Below, piece by piece: positions 45,128 to 54,286 of a stretch of DNA of 64,000 bases. Positions within the stretch are counted from its first letter, which is position 1. Each line of letters starts with the position of its first letter. The position numbers and the translations under genes are program-made. The notes beneath the pieces are model-generated. The model ran no database searches. It worked only from the letters and a program-made list of their open reading frames with translations, and was not told where the DNA came from. Source of the stretch: Gymnodinialimonas sp. 202GB13-11 (GTDB lineage Bacteria; Pseudomonadota; Alphaproteobacteria; Rhodobacterales; Rhodobacteraceae); the NCBI RefSeq assembly GCF_040932485.1, contig NZ_JBFRBH010000001.1, forward strand, positions 62,001 through 126,000, given 5' to 3'.

Positions 45128-45802
45128 TCATGTGTTGAAGATGGCGCGCAAGGCCGCGATTTCCTCCGCGACGATGCCATGGCCCTGACCGGGATAGATT
45201 TGAGTCGTGACATTCGCTCCGAGGCTGGCAAAAACTTTGTCAGTGGTTTTGACCCGCGCCAAAGGGATGTGGGGATCCTGTTCATGACATCCGAGCAGCA
45301 CCGGCGTGCCGTTCATCGCCCCGTCATAGTCGAACGTTTTTTCGATCTGGTGATAAAGGTCCAGCTCCGGCTTCCCATTCCCATCGCCGGTTCCCATCAG
45401 TCCGCCAGACAATCCCGCGACGCAGGCGAAGGGTGTGCCCGCTCGGGCCGCATATTCCAGTGCGAGGCAGGCTCCCTGGCTGAACCCGAGGATGACAGTC
45501 TTTTCCGGTCCAAATCCTTCACTCTCTAGTTCGTTTGAAATTTTCTCGATCACATTTAGACCAGACGAGAGGCCCGGCTCATTGTAGGAAAGTGGCGCCA
45601 GAAAACTGTCTGGCCACCAGGAGTTTCCAGCCGCCGCGGGCGCGCGCACGGCAATATCGGGCAAGCTAAGGTGTTCGGCCAGCCCCAGCATGTCGCTTGG
45701 GCCAGCACCGCGACCGTGCAGCATGATCATCGCCAGACGCGCCCGGGTCAAAGGAGCGCCAGCGCTCAGCACCTGTCCACCGCCATGGGGATCATTGTTC
45801 AT
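45128..45802 (-). CDS. Phospholipase/carboxylesterase-family hydrolase, MhqD-like
   Basis: 224 aa alpha/beta hydrolase with HGRGAGPSDM oxyanion loop, nucleophile elbow GFSQG (Ser109), Asp in HEQDPHIP and His in GQGHGI. It overlaps the dioxygenase gene by four bases. In Bacillus, MhqO and MhqD act together in defence against methylhydroquinone; the same pair here points to quinone-adduct or ring-cleavage-product hydrolysis. Confidence 0.9.
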   Translation of the reverse strand: MNNDPHGGGQVLSAGAPLTRARLAMIMLHGRGAGPSDMLGLAEHLSLPDIAVRAPAAAGNSWWPDSFLAPLSYNEPGLSSGLNVIEKISNELESEGFGPEKTVILGFSQGACLALEYAARAGTPFACVAGLSGGLMGTGDGNGKPELDLYHQIEKTFDYDGAMNGTPVLLGCHEQDPHIPLARVKTTDKVFASLGANVTTQIYPGQGHGIVAEEIAALRAIFNT

Positions 45803-46755
45803 TGGGCCGCACCCTTCGGAATAGTGATCGGCGGCAGGACGCGCTCGATCTGGTCGCGCAGACGCTCGTGTTGGTCGGGGAGCTTCAACTCTTCACCCAG
45901 CTTGTCCATCGGTTCATCTGTGGCAAATCCTGGCGGATCGGTCGCAATCTCAAACAGAACGCCGCCGGGTTCGCGGAAGTAGATTGCGTTGAAGTATTGG
46001 CGATCAATCTGAGGTGTTACGTCGAAGCCCTTGCTGCGCAGTGTTTCCCGCCAGGCCATTTGCACGTCGTCGTTCTTTGCGCGAAACGCAACGTGATGGA
46101 TTGATCCGGCGCCCTGTCTGCCTATGGATGCGACATTTGAAGTTATCAGATCCACGGCTGATCCACGACCATGGCCTTCGGCCAAAAAACGGTAACGGCT
46201 CTCGTCTCCACTTTTTTCCTCACCCGAAGCGCTGTAACCAAAAACATCCGTCAAGAGCGCTGCGGTTCGGTCGGGATTGTCCAGCCACAGCGTGACAGAA
46301 TGGAACCCACTGTCGACGGGGCCGTCTTCGGGTATCTTGGTCTCGGCTGTCCCGCGTTCAGTTTCAATCAATTCGATCCGCAACCCGTCTGGGTCGGTCA
46401 GGGCGATCATTTGCTCACCGAACCGTTCTGCGGGTCCATCAAAGTCTATTGCGGCTTCGGCAAACGCCATCATCCAGGCGTTCAGGCCGCCCTTAGGGAT
46501 GCTATAGGCGACGGCACTTGCCATGCCCGGACCGGCGCGTCCTGGACCGGCGTCTGCAAAGGGAAAGAACGTCAAGATACTTCCAGGTTCCGCCCGCTGA
46601 TTTCCGTAGTAGAGGTGATAAGTGTCGGGCGCGTCGAAATTGACGGTTTTTTTGACCAGCCTCTGCAACAGCGTTCCGACATAGAAATCGACATTTGTCT
46701 GAGGTGGGCCAGAGATGGCAGTGACGTGGTGCAGTCCGGGGATGGTCTGTGTCAT
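45799..46755 (-). CDS. Ring-cleaving dioxygenase of the VOC superfamily, MhqO-like
   Basis: 318 aa with two glyoxalase-fold halves. Metal-site regions are LHHVTAISG at the N-terminus, SIHHVAFRAKND and GGVLFEIATDPPGF. It is expected to open hydroquinone or catechol rings with Fe(II) and oxygen. It lies between pirin and the MhqD-like hydrolase in one minus-strand operon, 18 bp after pirin. Confidence 0.92.
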   Translation of the reverse strand: MTQTIPGLHHVTAISGPPQTNVDFYVGTLLQRLVKKTVNFDAPDTYHLYYGNQRAEPGSILTFFPFADAGPGRAGPGMASAVAYSIPKGGLNAWMMAFAEAAIDFDGPAERFGEQMIALTDPDGLRIELIETERGTAETKIPEDGPVDSGFHSVTLWLDNPDRTAALLTDVFGYSASGEEKSGDESRYRFLAEGHGRGSAVDLITSNVASIGRQGAGSIHHVAFRAKNDDVQMAWRETLRSKGFDVTPQIDRQYFNAIYFREPGGVLFEIATDPPGFATDEPMDKLGEELKLPDQHERLRDQIERVLPPITIPKGAAQ

Positions 46756-46773
46756 GGAAATGACCTTTCAAAG

Positions 46774-47739
46774 TCAGGGATAGACGACGCCGCCCGTGGC
46801 GCGGCGAGGGCGTTCGTTCTTGCTTTCTGGCAAGGGGATGAAGTCTTCTTCATCGCCTGGAACCGTATCAAATTGACCTTTGGCCCATTCTTCTTTGGCG
46901 GCCTCTATGCGTTCGGCACGTGAAGAGACGAAATTCCACCAGATATAACGGGGGCCGTCCATCGGTGCACCGCCAAAGAGCATGAACCGCGCTGTCGTAT
47001 TTGCTTTCACCGTAATCGCATCGCTGGGTCGAAGGACGAGAAGCTGACCTTTCTCGAACGTATCACCTGCAATCTCGATTTCGCCGGAAATCGTATAAAG
47101 CGCCCGTTCCTCATAAGACGGATCAATAGGTATCTGGCTTCCGGCCTGAAGCTCCACATCGCCATAGAGCGTTTCGGATGCGGTTTTGAGTGCCGATGTC
47201 TCCCCGAACGCGGTGCCCGCGATGATGCGGGCCTTGATGCCGTCCCCGTCGAAAATTGGTAAATCGTTTTTGCTGTGATGTATGAACGCGGGGTCGGACT
47301 CTTCCTGATCTTCGGGCAAGGCCATCCAGGTCTGCAAACCAAACAACCGCTGGCCGTTGCGCTTCTTTTCTTCCGAGGTACGCTCGGAATGCACAATGCC
47401 CTTGCCAGCCTGCATCCAGTTGACCGCACCGGGCTTGATCGTCTTCTCGGTGCCCAGCGAATCCCGATGGAGGATTTCACCTTCGAAGAGATAGGTCAGG
47501 GTGGCGAGGTTGATATGTGGATGTGGACGCACGTCGATGCCCTGATCGGTCAGGAACTCCGCCGGCCCCATTTGGTCAAAAAAAATGAAAGGACCGATCA
47601 TCTGACGTTTGGTCGAGGGGAGCGCGCGGCGGACCGTCATCTCTCCTAGATCGACGGCGCGCGGCACGATCAGCGTTTCGACAGCGTTCACGCTCTCGCG
47701 GTCGCCAAGTGTCGGGTCGGGGCAGGGGCTCCAACTCAT
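46774..47739 (-). CDS. Pirin-family protein
   Basis: 321 aa bicupin. The metal ligands of pirin are in place: His73 and His75 (RPHPH), His117 and Glu119 (VHSER). Pirins can act as quercetinases, redox sensors or cofactors. It is the first gene of the pirin-MhqO-MhqD operon and is divergent from an HxlR regulator, with an inverted repeat between them. Confidence 0.93.
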   Translation of the reverse strand: MSWSPCPDPTLGDRESVNAVETLIVPRAVDLGEMTVRRALPSTKRQMIGPFIFFDQMGPAEFLTDQGIDVRPHPHINLATLTYLFEGEILHRDSLGTEKTIKPGAVNWMQAGKGIVHSERTSEEKKRNGQRLFGLQTWMALPEDQEESDPAFIHHSKNDLPIFDGDGIKARIIAGTAFGETSALKTASETLYGDVELQAGSQIPIDPSYEERALYTISGEIEIAGDTFEKGQLLVLRPSDAITVKANTTARFMLFGGAPMDGPRYIWWNFVSSRAERIEAAKEEWAKGQFDTVPGDEEDFIPLPESKNERPRRATGGVVYP

Positions 47740-47798
47740 ATTGCCAGCATCCTTCTCTCGTCTCGCTTTTAATCCTAATGTAGCTCTTATTACTGAAT

Positions 47799-47833
47799 TG
47801 GTAAGTCGTTACCTTTTGGATAGTGACTTACCA
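47799..47833. promoter_or_regulatory. Probable HxlR operator (TGGTAAGTC-N17-GACTTACCA)
   Basis: Perfect 9-bp inverted arms at 47799-47807 and 47825-47833, in the 119-bp gap between the divergent pirin and HxlR starts. The spacing suits a winged-helix dimer such as the DUF24/HxlR proteins. It would control both directions. Confidence 0.65.
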
Positions 47834-47858
47834 GATTTTTTCCGCCGTGGGGAAATCC

Positions 47859-48200
47859 ATGACACCAGATGAATTAGCCAAGGCATGTCCAGCAGACCCC
47901 GTCCTAAGGGCAATCGCAGGACGTTGGAAAACCCATGTTCTCTACTTCCTAGGTGAAAACGGCCCTGCGCGCTTTACAATGCTTCAGCGCCGTCTCGCCC
48001 CAGTATCTCCCAAGGTTCTGTCGAGCCGACTCAAAGAGTTAGCGGAGGACGGCATGATCTGGCGCAAACAGGAAGCGACGATCCCGCCTAAGGTCACCTA
48101 CGGCTTAACCGATCTTGGAGGTGAGGTTCATACCGTCCTGAAGTCATTTGACCCATTGGGAAAAAAGATTGAATCAGAGGCTGCAAAAGACCCATCATAG
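47859..48200 (+). CDS. HxlR (DUF24)-family redox-type regulator
   Basis: 113 aa winged HTH. ATG 47859 has GGGGA 6 bp upstream. Cys10 in KACPADPVLRAIAGRWKTHV occupies the position of the sensing Cys of YodB/HypR-type members, and the wing reads RRLAPVSPKVLSSRLKELAEDG. It is divergent from pirin-MhqO-MhqD, so it is likely a quinone/electrophile-responsive repressor. Its stop codon abuts the DUF5996 stop with no gap. Confidence 0.9.
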   Translation: MTPDELAKACPADPVLRAIAGRWKTHVLYFLGENGPARFTMLQRRLAPVSPKVLSSRLKELAEDGMIWRKQEATIPPKVTYGLTDLGGEVHTVLKSFDPLGKKIESEAAKDPS

Positions 48201-49157
48201 TCAACTCCTTTCAATTGCACGGGGAAAGCCTGGCTTTCCCAAATCACATTCCAACGCAGCGCGATCCCATTTGCCCGAGTTGGCGGCCGCCTCGTATGTA
48301 GTTTTCAGAAATTCCAACAAGGTCGCGTCCGGGTCGTCGCTGTCACTTACGGCTGCATAAGGAAGCAAAAATTCACCGAGCCTTCTGTCGAACCAAGCTT
48401 CTGCAGGCTTGATCTTTTGATCGGCGAAGCGGTCCGGCGTAGGATAGGCGTAGGAATAGAACATCGCTTCATTAACCCCGCCACCGCCCGGCCAGAATCC
48501 GGCGGAAGAGACTTCGTGGCTATAGGCCTCCCGGGCGACTTCATCTGGCAGATTAGGTATCCCTGCAGGATGCAGAGGGGCAGATCGCCCGGAAAACCGT
48601 GTCGTGGCGAGATCGAACGACCCCCAGAACAGATGGGAGGGCGAGACCTTGCCAAGAAATCCGGTACGGAAATGTGAAAATACCCGGTCGATTTGACACA
48701 AGGCACCATGGAAGCGTGCCGCCGCATCGGCATCATAAGGACGGGTCGTTGTATCCACAGCAAAAGGTGTCGCGTCGTCTAATTCGTTAGGCGCGCCGTG
48801 AATGTCGAATTCTCCACCCATACTTTCGATCAAGTCTTTGGTTTGCCTGTAGAAATCTGCAACGCTCATGTCTTTCAAAGCGAACTGCTTGCGCGCTCCA
48901 TCATCCGAAAGCGCTTCCATCTTATGGTCGCAGAAATCGAAGGATAGCGTGTGGCAGCGGGTTCCGTCAGGGATCGGCCCCGTTGAGAGACCGCGTGGCG
49001 TCACATAGAGGGTCGCGTGCCAAGCGTGGTTGATCCAAGGAGCATGTGCTAGGCGGTACTTGCCGACGATCTGACAGCATCGATGCAACAGGTCCGAAGT
49101 GTCCCTCCAACTGTCATAGGGTATGTCGGGCCAGTTATTGTTCGTTGTACGCATCAC
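48201..49157 (-). CDS. DUF5996 family protein
   Basis: 318 aa soluble protein starting NNNWPDIPYDSWRDTSDLLH and containing HAWHATLYVTPRGLSTGPIP, HLFWGSFDLATTRFSGR and SHEVSSAGFWPGG, a set typical of DUF5996. The function is unknown. It follows the antiporter gene by 23 bp on the same strand, and its 3' end touches the HxlR gene tail-to-tail. Confidence 0.88.
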   Translation of the reverse strand: MMRTTNNNWPDIPYDSWRDTSDLLHRCCQIVGKYRLAHAPWINHAWHATLYVTPRGLSTGPIPDGTRCHTLSFDFCDHKMEALSDDGARKQFALKDMSVADFYRQTKDLIESMGGEFDIHGAPNELDDATPFAVDTTTRPYDADAAARFHGALCQIDRVFSHFRTGFLGKVSPSHLFWGSFDLATTRFSGRSAPLHPAGIPNLPDEVAREAYSHEVSSAGFWPGGGGVNEAMFYSYAYPTPDRFADQKIKPAEAWFDRRLGEFLLPYAAVSDSDDPDATLLEFLKTTYEAAANSGKWDRAALECDLGKPGFPRAIERS

Positions 49158-49180
49158 GTCTTCTTTTCAATGTGTGCCAC

Positions 49181-50497
49181 TCAGGAAGATCTTGCCACGC
49201 CCGGTTCGCGGTCATCGCCAGCCTGGGCGGCTTTACGTCGCAATCTCAGTTGCTCCATGACAAGAGGAGCCAGCATGCCGTGTATCAGGATAGATATAAG
49301 GACGGTCAGGATCGCTACGCGCCAGACCGATTCGATTTGCGGAAATTCGCCGTGGCCCTGCGCAAAGGCGATATAGAAAAAGCTGCCCATGCCGCGGATG
49401 CCGAACATGGCGATTGCACCTTTTTCGAGCAAGCTGCCGCGCGTGGGCCACAGGGTGATGATACCAATCAGCGGGCGAATGACAAAAATCAAGAGCACGG
49501 CAAGCATAACTTCTGCCCAAGTTGTCTCGTCCAGAATGCCGGAGACGGCATATATGCCCAGCCAGAGAAGCAGGATGGCTAATAGAATTTTCTCGATTTG
49601 ATCCGAGAACCGGTGCGGTTGAGTCACATACTCGTCAGAGTCGTCGCCGCGCGACAGGCCTCGTGCCGTTCGCGCCGCGACAAAGACCGCCAGAAACCCG
49701 TAGCCCTCGAAGGCTTCGGTGAGACCATAGGCCATGAATGTGCTGGCGATCATGACCAGACCGGCATTCTCCCCACCGGTCGCTGAATCGCCCCAACGGC
49801 TCAGGACGATCTTTCCGAATGCCCAGCCTGCGGCCCACCCAACGGCCGCGCCCACAGTGAGCCTGTAGAAGACATCGAGCGTAAGCCAGCCTACGAACCA
49901 ATCGCTCGTGATCCAGCGATCGGTCGTGACAGTAACCCCTGCTAGAACGACAGCGAGCCAGATCACCGGAAACGCCAATCCGTCATTGATGCCTGCCTCG
50001 GTGGTAAGCGACACGCGTACGTCGTCTTCTTCGCCTTCGTTGGGACCATCGACCTGCACAGACCGTGCGAGCACCGGATCGGTTGGTGCCAGACATCCGC
50101 CCAACAGTACGGCAGCTGCTAAAGACAGGCCGAGAAAGCTCATAGCGATCCAGGCAACGATGACGACAGTGATCGGCATTACAACGCCCAGCAAAACCCA
50201 TGTATGCTGCCACTCGCTGCGTCCCGCCACCCGATCCACGGCCAACCCGGCTCCTGCGAGGGCCACGATCACGATCAGTTCGGTCATATGCTCCAGCAAA
50301 ACCCGCGGACCTTCCCCTGCCATCGGATCAATGAAGTCCATGGCAGGGGCAAGCAGTCCGATCACCATCCCAACCGCCACATACAGAGTGGGTACGCTGA
50401 TCAATCTGATCCCGCACATCATCGGCAGCACAGTAAGGCCGAAGAATGCCATGCCGGCAATGAGATAGAAGATGTCCTTAGGATCGAAAATCAGCAT
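49181..50497 (-). CDS. Cation/proton antiporter, CPA1 (NhaP-like)
   Basis: 438 aa from ATG 50497 (AAGGGG 6 bp upstream; the GTG at 50500 is a close alternative). About 12 membrane segments. Conserved LGGCLAPTDPVLARSVQ and TEAGINDGLAFPVIWLAVVL mark the CPA1 transport core, including the Asp of NDG. It may lower cytoplasmic pH or expel Na+/K+. Co-location with electrophile-defence genes recalls the protective role of Kef-type antiporters, but no glutathione-binding domain is present. Confidence 0.92.
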   Translation of the reverse strand: MLIFDPKDIFYLIAGMAFFGLTVLPMMCGIRLISVPTLYVAVGMVIGLLAPAMDFIDPMAGEGPRVLLEHMTELIVIVALAGAGLAVDRVAGRSEWQHTWVLLGVVMPITVVIVAWIAMSFLGLSLAAAVLLGGCLAPTDPVLARSVQVDGPNEGEEDDVRVSLTTEAGINDGLAFPVIWLAVVLAGVTVTTDRWITSDWFVGWLTLDVFYRLTVGAAVGWAAGWAFGKIVLSRWGDSATGGENAGLVMIASTFMAYGLTEAFEGYGFLAVFVAARTARGLSRGDDSDEYVTQPHRFSDQIEKILLAILLLWLGIYAVSGILDETTWAEVMLAVLLIFVIRPLIGIITLWPTRGSLLEKGAIAMFGIRGMGSFFYIAFAQGHGEFPQIESVWRVAILTVLISILIHGMLAPLVMEQLRLRRKAAQAGDDREPGVARSS

Positions 50498-50646
50498 CAC
50501 GTTCCCCTTGGCACGATCTGACGTGGCGCTTCATTTTCATTCTGTGCGGAAAAATTTCGTGGTTTGCACCAAAATTGACTATAAGAACACTGTCGGCGTG
50601 GCGCTCTACAACATTGAAAATCAAAACAACGAAACGGAATTATGGT

Positions 50647-50919
50647 ATGAAACTGGAAGAAATACAGCGCGAATGGCAGGTCTTTGGTAAGGAAGGGGCA
50701 GTTGGCATCGGCGCCGTTCGAGAAACAGCCTCGGATCATATTACGATTTACATTGAGGGTTTCGGTGAACAGCGCATTACCGCGGAGCAGATAAAATCCG
50801 TTCATGACGGTAAAGTAGTGTTGAATTTGGCAGAAATTCCAAAAGATGTACAATCAGCGATTGCCCATGCACATGATGCGGAAGATCGGATTCCGCGAGA
50901 CCACCCGCCGCTGCCATGA
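50647..50919 (+). CDS. Small hypothetical protein, PRC-barrel-like
   Basis: 90 aa from ATG 50647. The pattern GKEGAVGIGAVRETASDHI, ITAEQIKSVHDGKVVL, then an acidic/His tail resembles small PRC-barrel or DUF2171-like beta proteins, though the match is loose. It lies between the divergent antiporter and the convergent RidA gene and has no operon partner. The function is unknown. Confidence 0.55.
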   Translation: MKLEEIQREWQVFGKEGAVGIGAVRETASDHITIYIEGFGEQRITAEQIKSVHDGKVVLNLAEIPKDVQSAIAHAHDAEDRIPRDHPPLP

Positions 50920-51031
50920 TCGGGATTCTGCTCCATCAAAGCAGTTTCCTATAGCAATCCCTGCCTATCGCAGGGCTAGCTTTGCAGTCGGTATTTTCGA
51001 ACTTTTGCGCGGACCTCTGGTTCTCCATCTG

Positions 51032-51466
51032 CTAGGTTTCCGACTTTCGCGGCGGAACAATCCCAAATGCTTCGATCTCAACCAGCATCTTTGGATCAGT
51101 GCCAAGCTGCTGGAGAGGCACGATGGTGCATGCAGGTGCCAGCCGATTTTTGAATACGGCTTTCACGGCTTTGATCAGAACGCGGTGTTTTTCCCTGTTG
51201 TGATCTACGATATACACGGTGATCTTCGCGACCCCATTGATGTCACCTCCTGCGGCCTGCATCGCTGTAGCTATGCTCGAGAGTGCCACGCGTGTCTGAT
51301 CTGCAAAGTCACCTTTGTCGGCTCCACCACTTTGCCCTGCCACCCAGACTGCTTGTGCACCAGGAGGCGCGACGGCAAGGTGCGAGAAAGCCAGCGGTGC
51401 AGGATCGAACATGTCGCTGGGGTTATGGATGACGAGACCAGTTTTCGGATCGACACTCTTGCTCAT
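51032..51466 (-). CDS. RidA/YjgF-family protein lacking the catalytic Arg
   Basis: 144 aa with the RidA fold (VAGQSGGADKGDFADQTRVA; INGVAKITVYIVD). The usual P-A-R-T active-site stretch reads LAPACTIV, with Cys113 in place of the Arg needed for imine deamination, so classic RidA activity is unlikely. The start overlaps the EamA stop by four bases. It may bind a small metabolite that the transporter exports. Confidence 0.88.
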   Translation of the reverse strand: MSKSVDPKTGLVIHNPSDMFDPAPLAFSHLAVAPPGAQAVWVAGQSGGADKGDFADQTRVALSSIATAMQAAGGDINGVAKITVYIVDHNREKHRVLIKAVKAVFKNRLAPACTIVPLQQLGTDPKMLVEIEAFGIVPPRKSET

Positions 51467-52398
51467 TGCGTTGCCTTTTTGAGATCAGGAGTTTTCTTCT
51501 GGCTGGTGGCGACAAAGACGATGCCAAGGCCGATGAGGACAGAACCGATGATTAGACCGTCTGGTGGCTTCTCGCCCAGAAGTAGGATGGCAACTGGAAC
51601 ACCCACTACCGCACCGACGGCGCCTAGCAGGCTCAAAAGCACCGGCCCGCCGGCTTTTTGAAGAATAAACATCAGTTGAAATTGCGCGGCGAAGATGATG
51701 GCTTGGACCATGATCAAGAAAATCGGCCAAGCGGCAACAAGAGGAACCTTCGCTGAAAATCCCGGCAATAACGCTACGGCGAAAAGCATAGCCGCAGCGG
51801 CCAGTAACATGCCTGGGGCTAGCGCATCCGCACGTTCGCCATCCGGCCAACGTATAGTTCTATAGATGTTGCCGATCGCCAACAGGACAGGACCAAGGAG
51901 CGTAAGCATAACCCAGAAGACAGGTGCATTTGGGGTATTGAGTTGCTTTATGGCAAGGAAGCCGGCCCCTATTAGTGCTGCCACGACGCCGGCCGCTCGT
52001 CGCCAATCAAATGCTTCCATTCGCAAAAGCAAAGCACCAACGTAGGTCAGCAGCGGTGGTAGAGTGATTACTAGTGTCACGAAGCTAACACCGACCAGTG
52101 GAACCGCTGAGAAAAAGATCATGTTGGAACCTGCAACTGTGACGAACGCCGCAACGGTGAAATACTCTAAGGTCCTGAGATTAATCGCCGGCAAATGACC
52201 CTTCGCGGCGCCAACAGCGAAAAGAACTACAGCGGCACCAGATATCGACCATGTAAGAAACGCCAGTGGCGTTAGATCAGCTTCACCCGCCAATTTGGCC
52301 ATGTTGGTGGACAGGCCAAGCAGTGCACCAGCGGCAAGAAGGCTTGCTATCGCAACAACCCAGTCGCGTTGTGCTCGTGAAGCTTTTGTCGCGATCAT
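51463..52398 (-). CDS. DMT-superfamily (EamA) exporter
   Basis: 311 aa with ten membrane segments in two EamA repeats. Typical features are FLTWSISGAAVVLFAVG, PPLLTYVGALLLRMEAF and the C-terminal LLGEKPPDGLIIGSVLIG. It probably exports an amino acid, metabolite or drug. It is translationally coupled to the RidA-like gene and divergent from a MarR regulator. Confidence 0.9.
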   Translation of the reverse strand: MIATKASRAQRDWVVAIASLLAAGALLGLSTNMAKLAGEADLTPLAFLTWSISGAAVVLFAVGAAKGHLPAINLRTLEYFTVAAFVTVAGSNMIFFSAVPLVGVSFVTLVITLPPLLTYVGALLLRMEAFDWRRAAGVVAALIGAGFLAIKQLNTPNAPVFWVMLTLLGPVLLAIGNIYRTIRWPDGERADALAPGMLLAAAAMLFAVALLPGFSAKVPLVAAWPIFLIMVQAIIFAAQFQLMFILQKAGGPVLLSLLGAVGAVVGVPVAILLLGEKPPDGLIIGSVLIGLGIVFVATSQKKTPDLKKATQ

Positions 52399-52449
52399 TG
52401 CCTTGCTCCAGATATCGATGGTAAGCGGCGCATTGTGTCAACACGTCAA

Positions 52450-52469
52450 ATATTTCCATATCGAAATAT
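52450..52469. promoter_or_regulatory. Probable MarR operator (ATATTTC-N6-GAAATAT)
   Basis: Inverted repeat in the 88-bp gap between the divergent EamA and MarR genes. A nearby second ATATCGA copy (52473-52479) overlaps the MarR ribosome binding region. Position and symmetry fit a MarR dimer site controlling both genes. Confidence 0.6.
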
Positions 52470-52486
52470 AAAATATCGAGGTACAA

Positions 52487-52975
52487 ATGAAAAAGCAAGG
52501 GGCGGACTTGAGTCAGATCCTGGGCCAGTGGAAGCGCGAGCGCCCGGACATTGATCCGAGTTGCATGGTTGTTTGCGGGGCTGTTTGGCGGGCTGGAAAA
52601 CGGCTAAATGCAGGGGTCAGCGAAAACTTGAAGCAGTACGATCTTGATTTTGCGGCCATGGATGTGCTGCTGACCCTGCGGCGCAATGGTTGCAATAACC
52701 CCATGAAGCCGTCCCAAATGGCGCAGGACATGATGCTTTCAACAGCTGCAATGACGGCTAGACTAGACCGTTTGGAAGCGCGCGGATTGCTCATTAGAGA
52801 AAATCTAAAGACAGATCGGCGATCCGTTGCAATTTCGTTGTCAGATGAAGGACGGCATCTTGCTGATAAGATGGTTGTAACACATGTGGCGACCGAACAG
52901 AAAATGCTTGAGAAGTTAAACGAGGCGGATCAGAAGACACTTCTTTTACTGTTGGAGAAGTTAGCTGTCGATTAA
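52487..52975 (+). CDS. MarR-family transcriptional regulator
   Basis: 162 aa. A dimerisation helix, then wHTH (MKPSQMAQDMMLSTAAMTARLDRLEARGLL) and wing with TDRRSVAISLSDEGR. It is divergent from the EamA-RidA pair and probably represses it through the ATATTTC palindrome. The start ATG 52487 lies directly after the AT-rich operator region. Confidence 0.92.
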   Translation: MKKQGADLSQILGQWKRERPDIDPSCMVVCGAVWRAGKRLNAGVSENLKQYDLDFAAMDVLLTLRRNGCNNPMKPSQMAQDMMLSTAAMTARLDRLEARGLLIRENLKTDRRSVAISLSDEGRHLADKMVVTHVATEQKMLEKLNEADQKTLLLLLEKLAVD

Positions 52976-53099
52976 GTCAGGGTAACTTTTATTGAAACTT
53001 CACAATCCGCGGCTTGAGTCGGTAGCTTGGCATTGCGAACTACGAGCTAGATCACTCGAAGCCGCCTACCGCCTGACCTGCCCTCCAAGACTCCCTCTT

Positions 53100-54060
53100 T
53101 CATAACGAGAGGCTTCGGGTTTTGTCGTCCTGTTCGCCGTCGTCGGTTTGGGCAAGCGTGTCGGGCTCGGCGCGCTCGAATTGCTCAAGCATACGGCGCG
53201 CTTGTGTCAGCGTTTGGAAGCCGAGCGCTGAATGCGGTCCGACCTTGTTGTAGTCGTATCGCCAAATTGCCAGCCTTCGCCGGGAGTCATCCAGACTGTC
53301 GAACAGCTGTTCGTTCACCAGCTTGTCCCGTAGGCTACCGTTGAATGACTCGATTAAGGCGTTCTGCTGTGGCTTGCCCGGATCAACGTGATGCCACTCA
53401 ACGTCATACTCACTGGTCCATTTTAGGATTGCCCGGCTAGTGAACTCGGTGCCGTTGTCAGAGGCAATGCTAGCGGGCTCTCCATAGACCCGAACCAATG
53501 CGTTTAGCTCCCGCGCCACACGGGCACCCGAGATGCCGGTGTCAGCCATCAGGCAGAGGTTCTCTCGGCAGCAATCATCGTTCACCGCCAAAATGCGGAA
53601 CTTGCGAGACGCGCCAAAGGTGTCAGACAGAAAGTCCAAAGACCAACGTTCACCCGGTTTTGGGGCCTCGGGCATTGGCGTCCGCGAAACTCGGGCTCGC
53701 TTGCGATCTCGTTGTTGCACGACGCTCAGCCTTTCGTCGGCGCACAGCCGATATAGCTACTTGTGGTTCAAGACGTACCCTTCGCGCTCCAAAACCACGC
53801 CGATCCGGTGGTAGTCAAACAGACGCTGCTTTGCAGCGATCTTCCTCATCTCCTTGCGTATGTCAGTGCTGTCCGGTGGACGATCATACCGTACAGTCTT
53901 CGGATCGACACTAACGAGCCCGCACGCCTCACGCTGTGAGATATCATGATCCCGCATCCTTCAGAGCGCTGCATTCCGTCGGTCTGTTGATGTCGACTGC
54001 TCTTTCCCAGCAAATCTTTCATACCATGTTATTTGGCGCTGATCAGCAAGCAGACGTTTG
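53100..54060 (-). pseudogene. IS3-family transposase remnant (orfB with nonsense codon, orfA trace)
   Basis: The orfB part is well preserved: [56 protein letters not shown] and [15 protein letters not shown] codon after VLNHK (near 53759) splits it. Upstream only traces of orfA remain (LKRLLAD, RRNAALKD). A possible left terminal repeat TGACCTGCCC begins at 53074; the right end was not found. Confidence 0.85.
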
Positions 54061-54100
54061 AGCTTATGCTGAATCATCGGATGAGCTAAGGGAGAAGTTG

Positions 54101-54286
54101 ATGCCGCTGCTAGAGGTATTCGTATGCAAAAGGTTTAGAACCGAGGCAGGGCAGCCAATTGAAGACATCTTAGAAAGAAAGGAACGTGAGCGCCGTGCGA
54201 ACGGCGGGCTGTTTCTTTCGGAGATAGGTAACAACATCGCTCCTTCGCTACCTACGCTCAGGGCGGACCCCAATGGTAGCGTTTAG
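54101..54286 (+). CDS. Short hypothetical protein
   Basis: 61 aa: MPLLEVFVCKRF, ERKERERRANGG and LFLSEIGNNIAPSLPTLRA. GGGAG lies 7 bp before ATG 54101 and the composition is protein-like, but no family is recognised and it lies in IS debris. It could be the leftover start of a longer gene. Confidence 0.3.
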   Translation: MPLLEVFVCKRFRTEAGQPIEDILERKERERRANGGLFLSEIGNNIAPSLPTLRADPNGSV

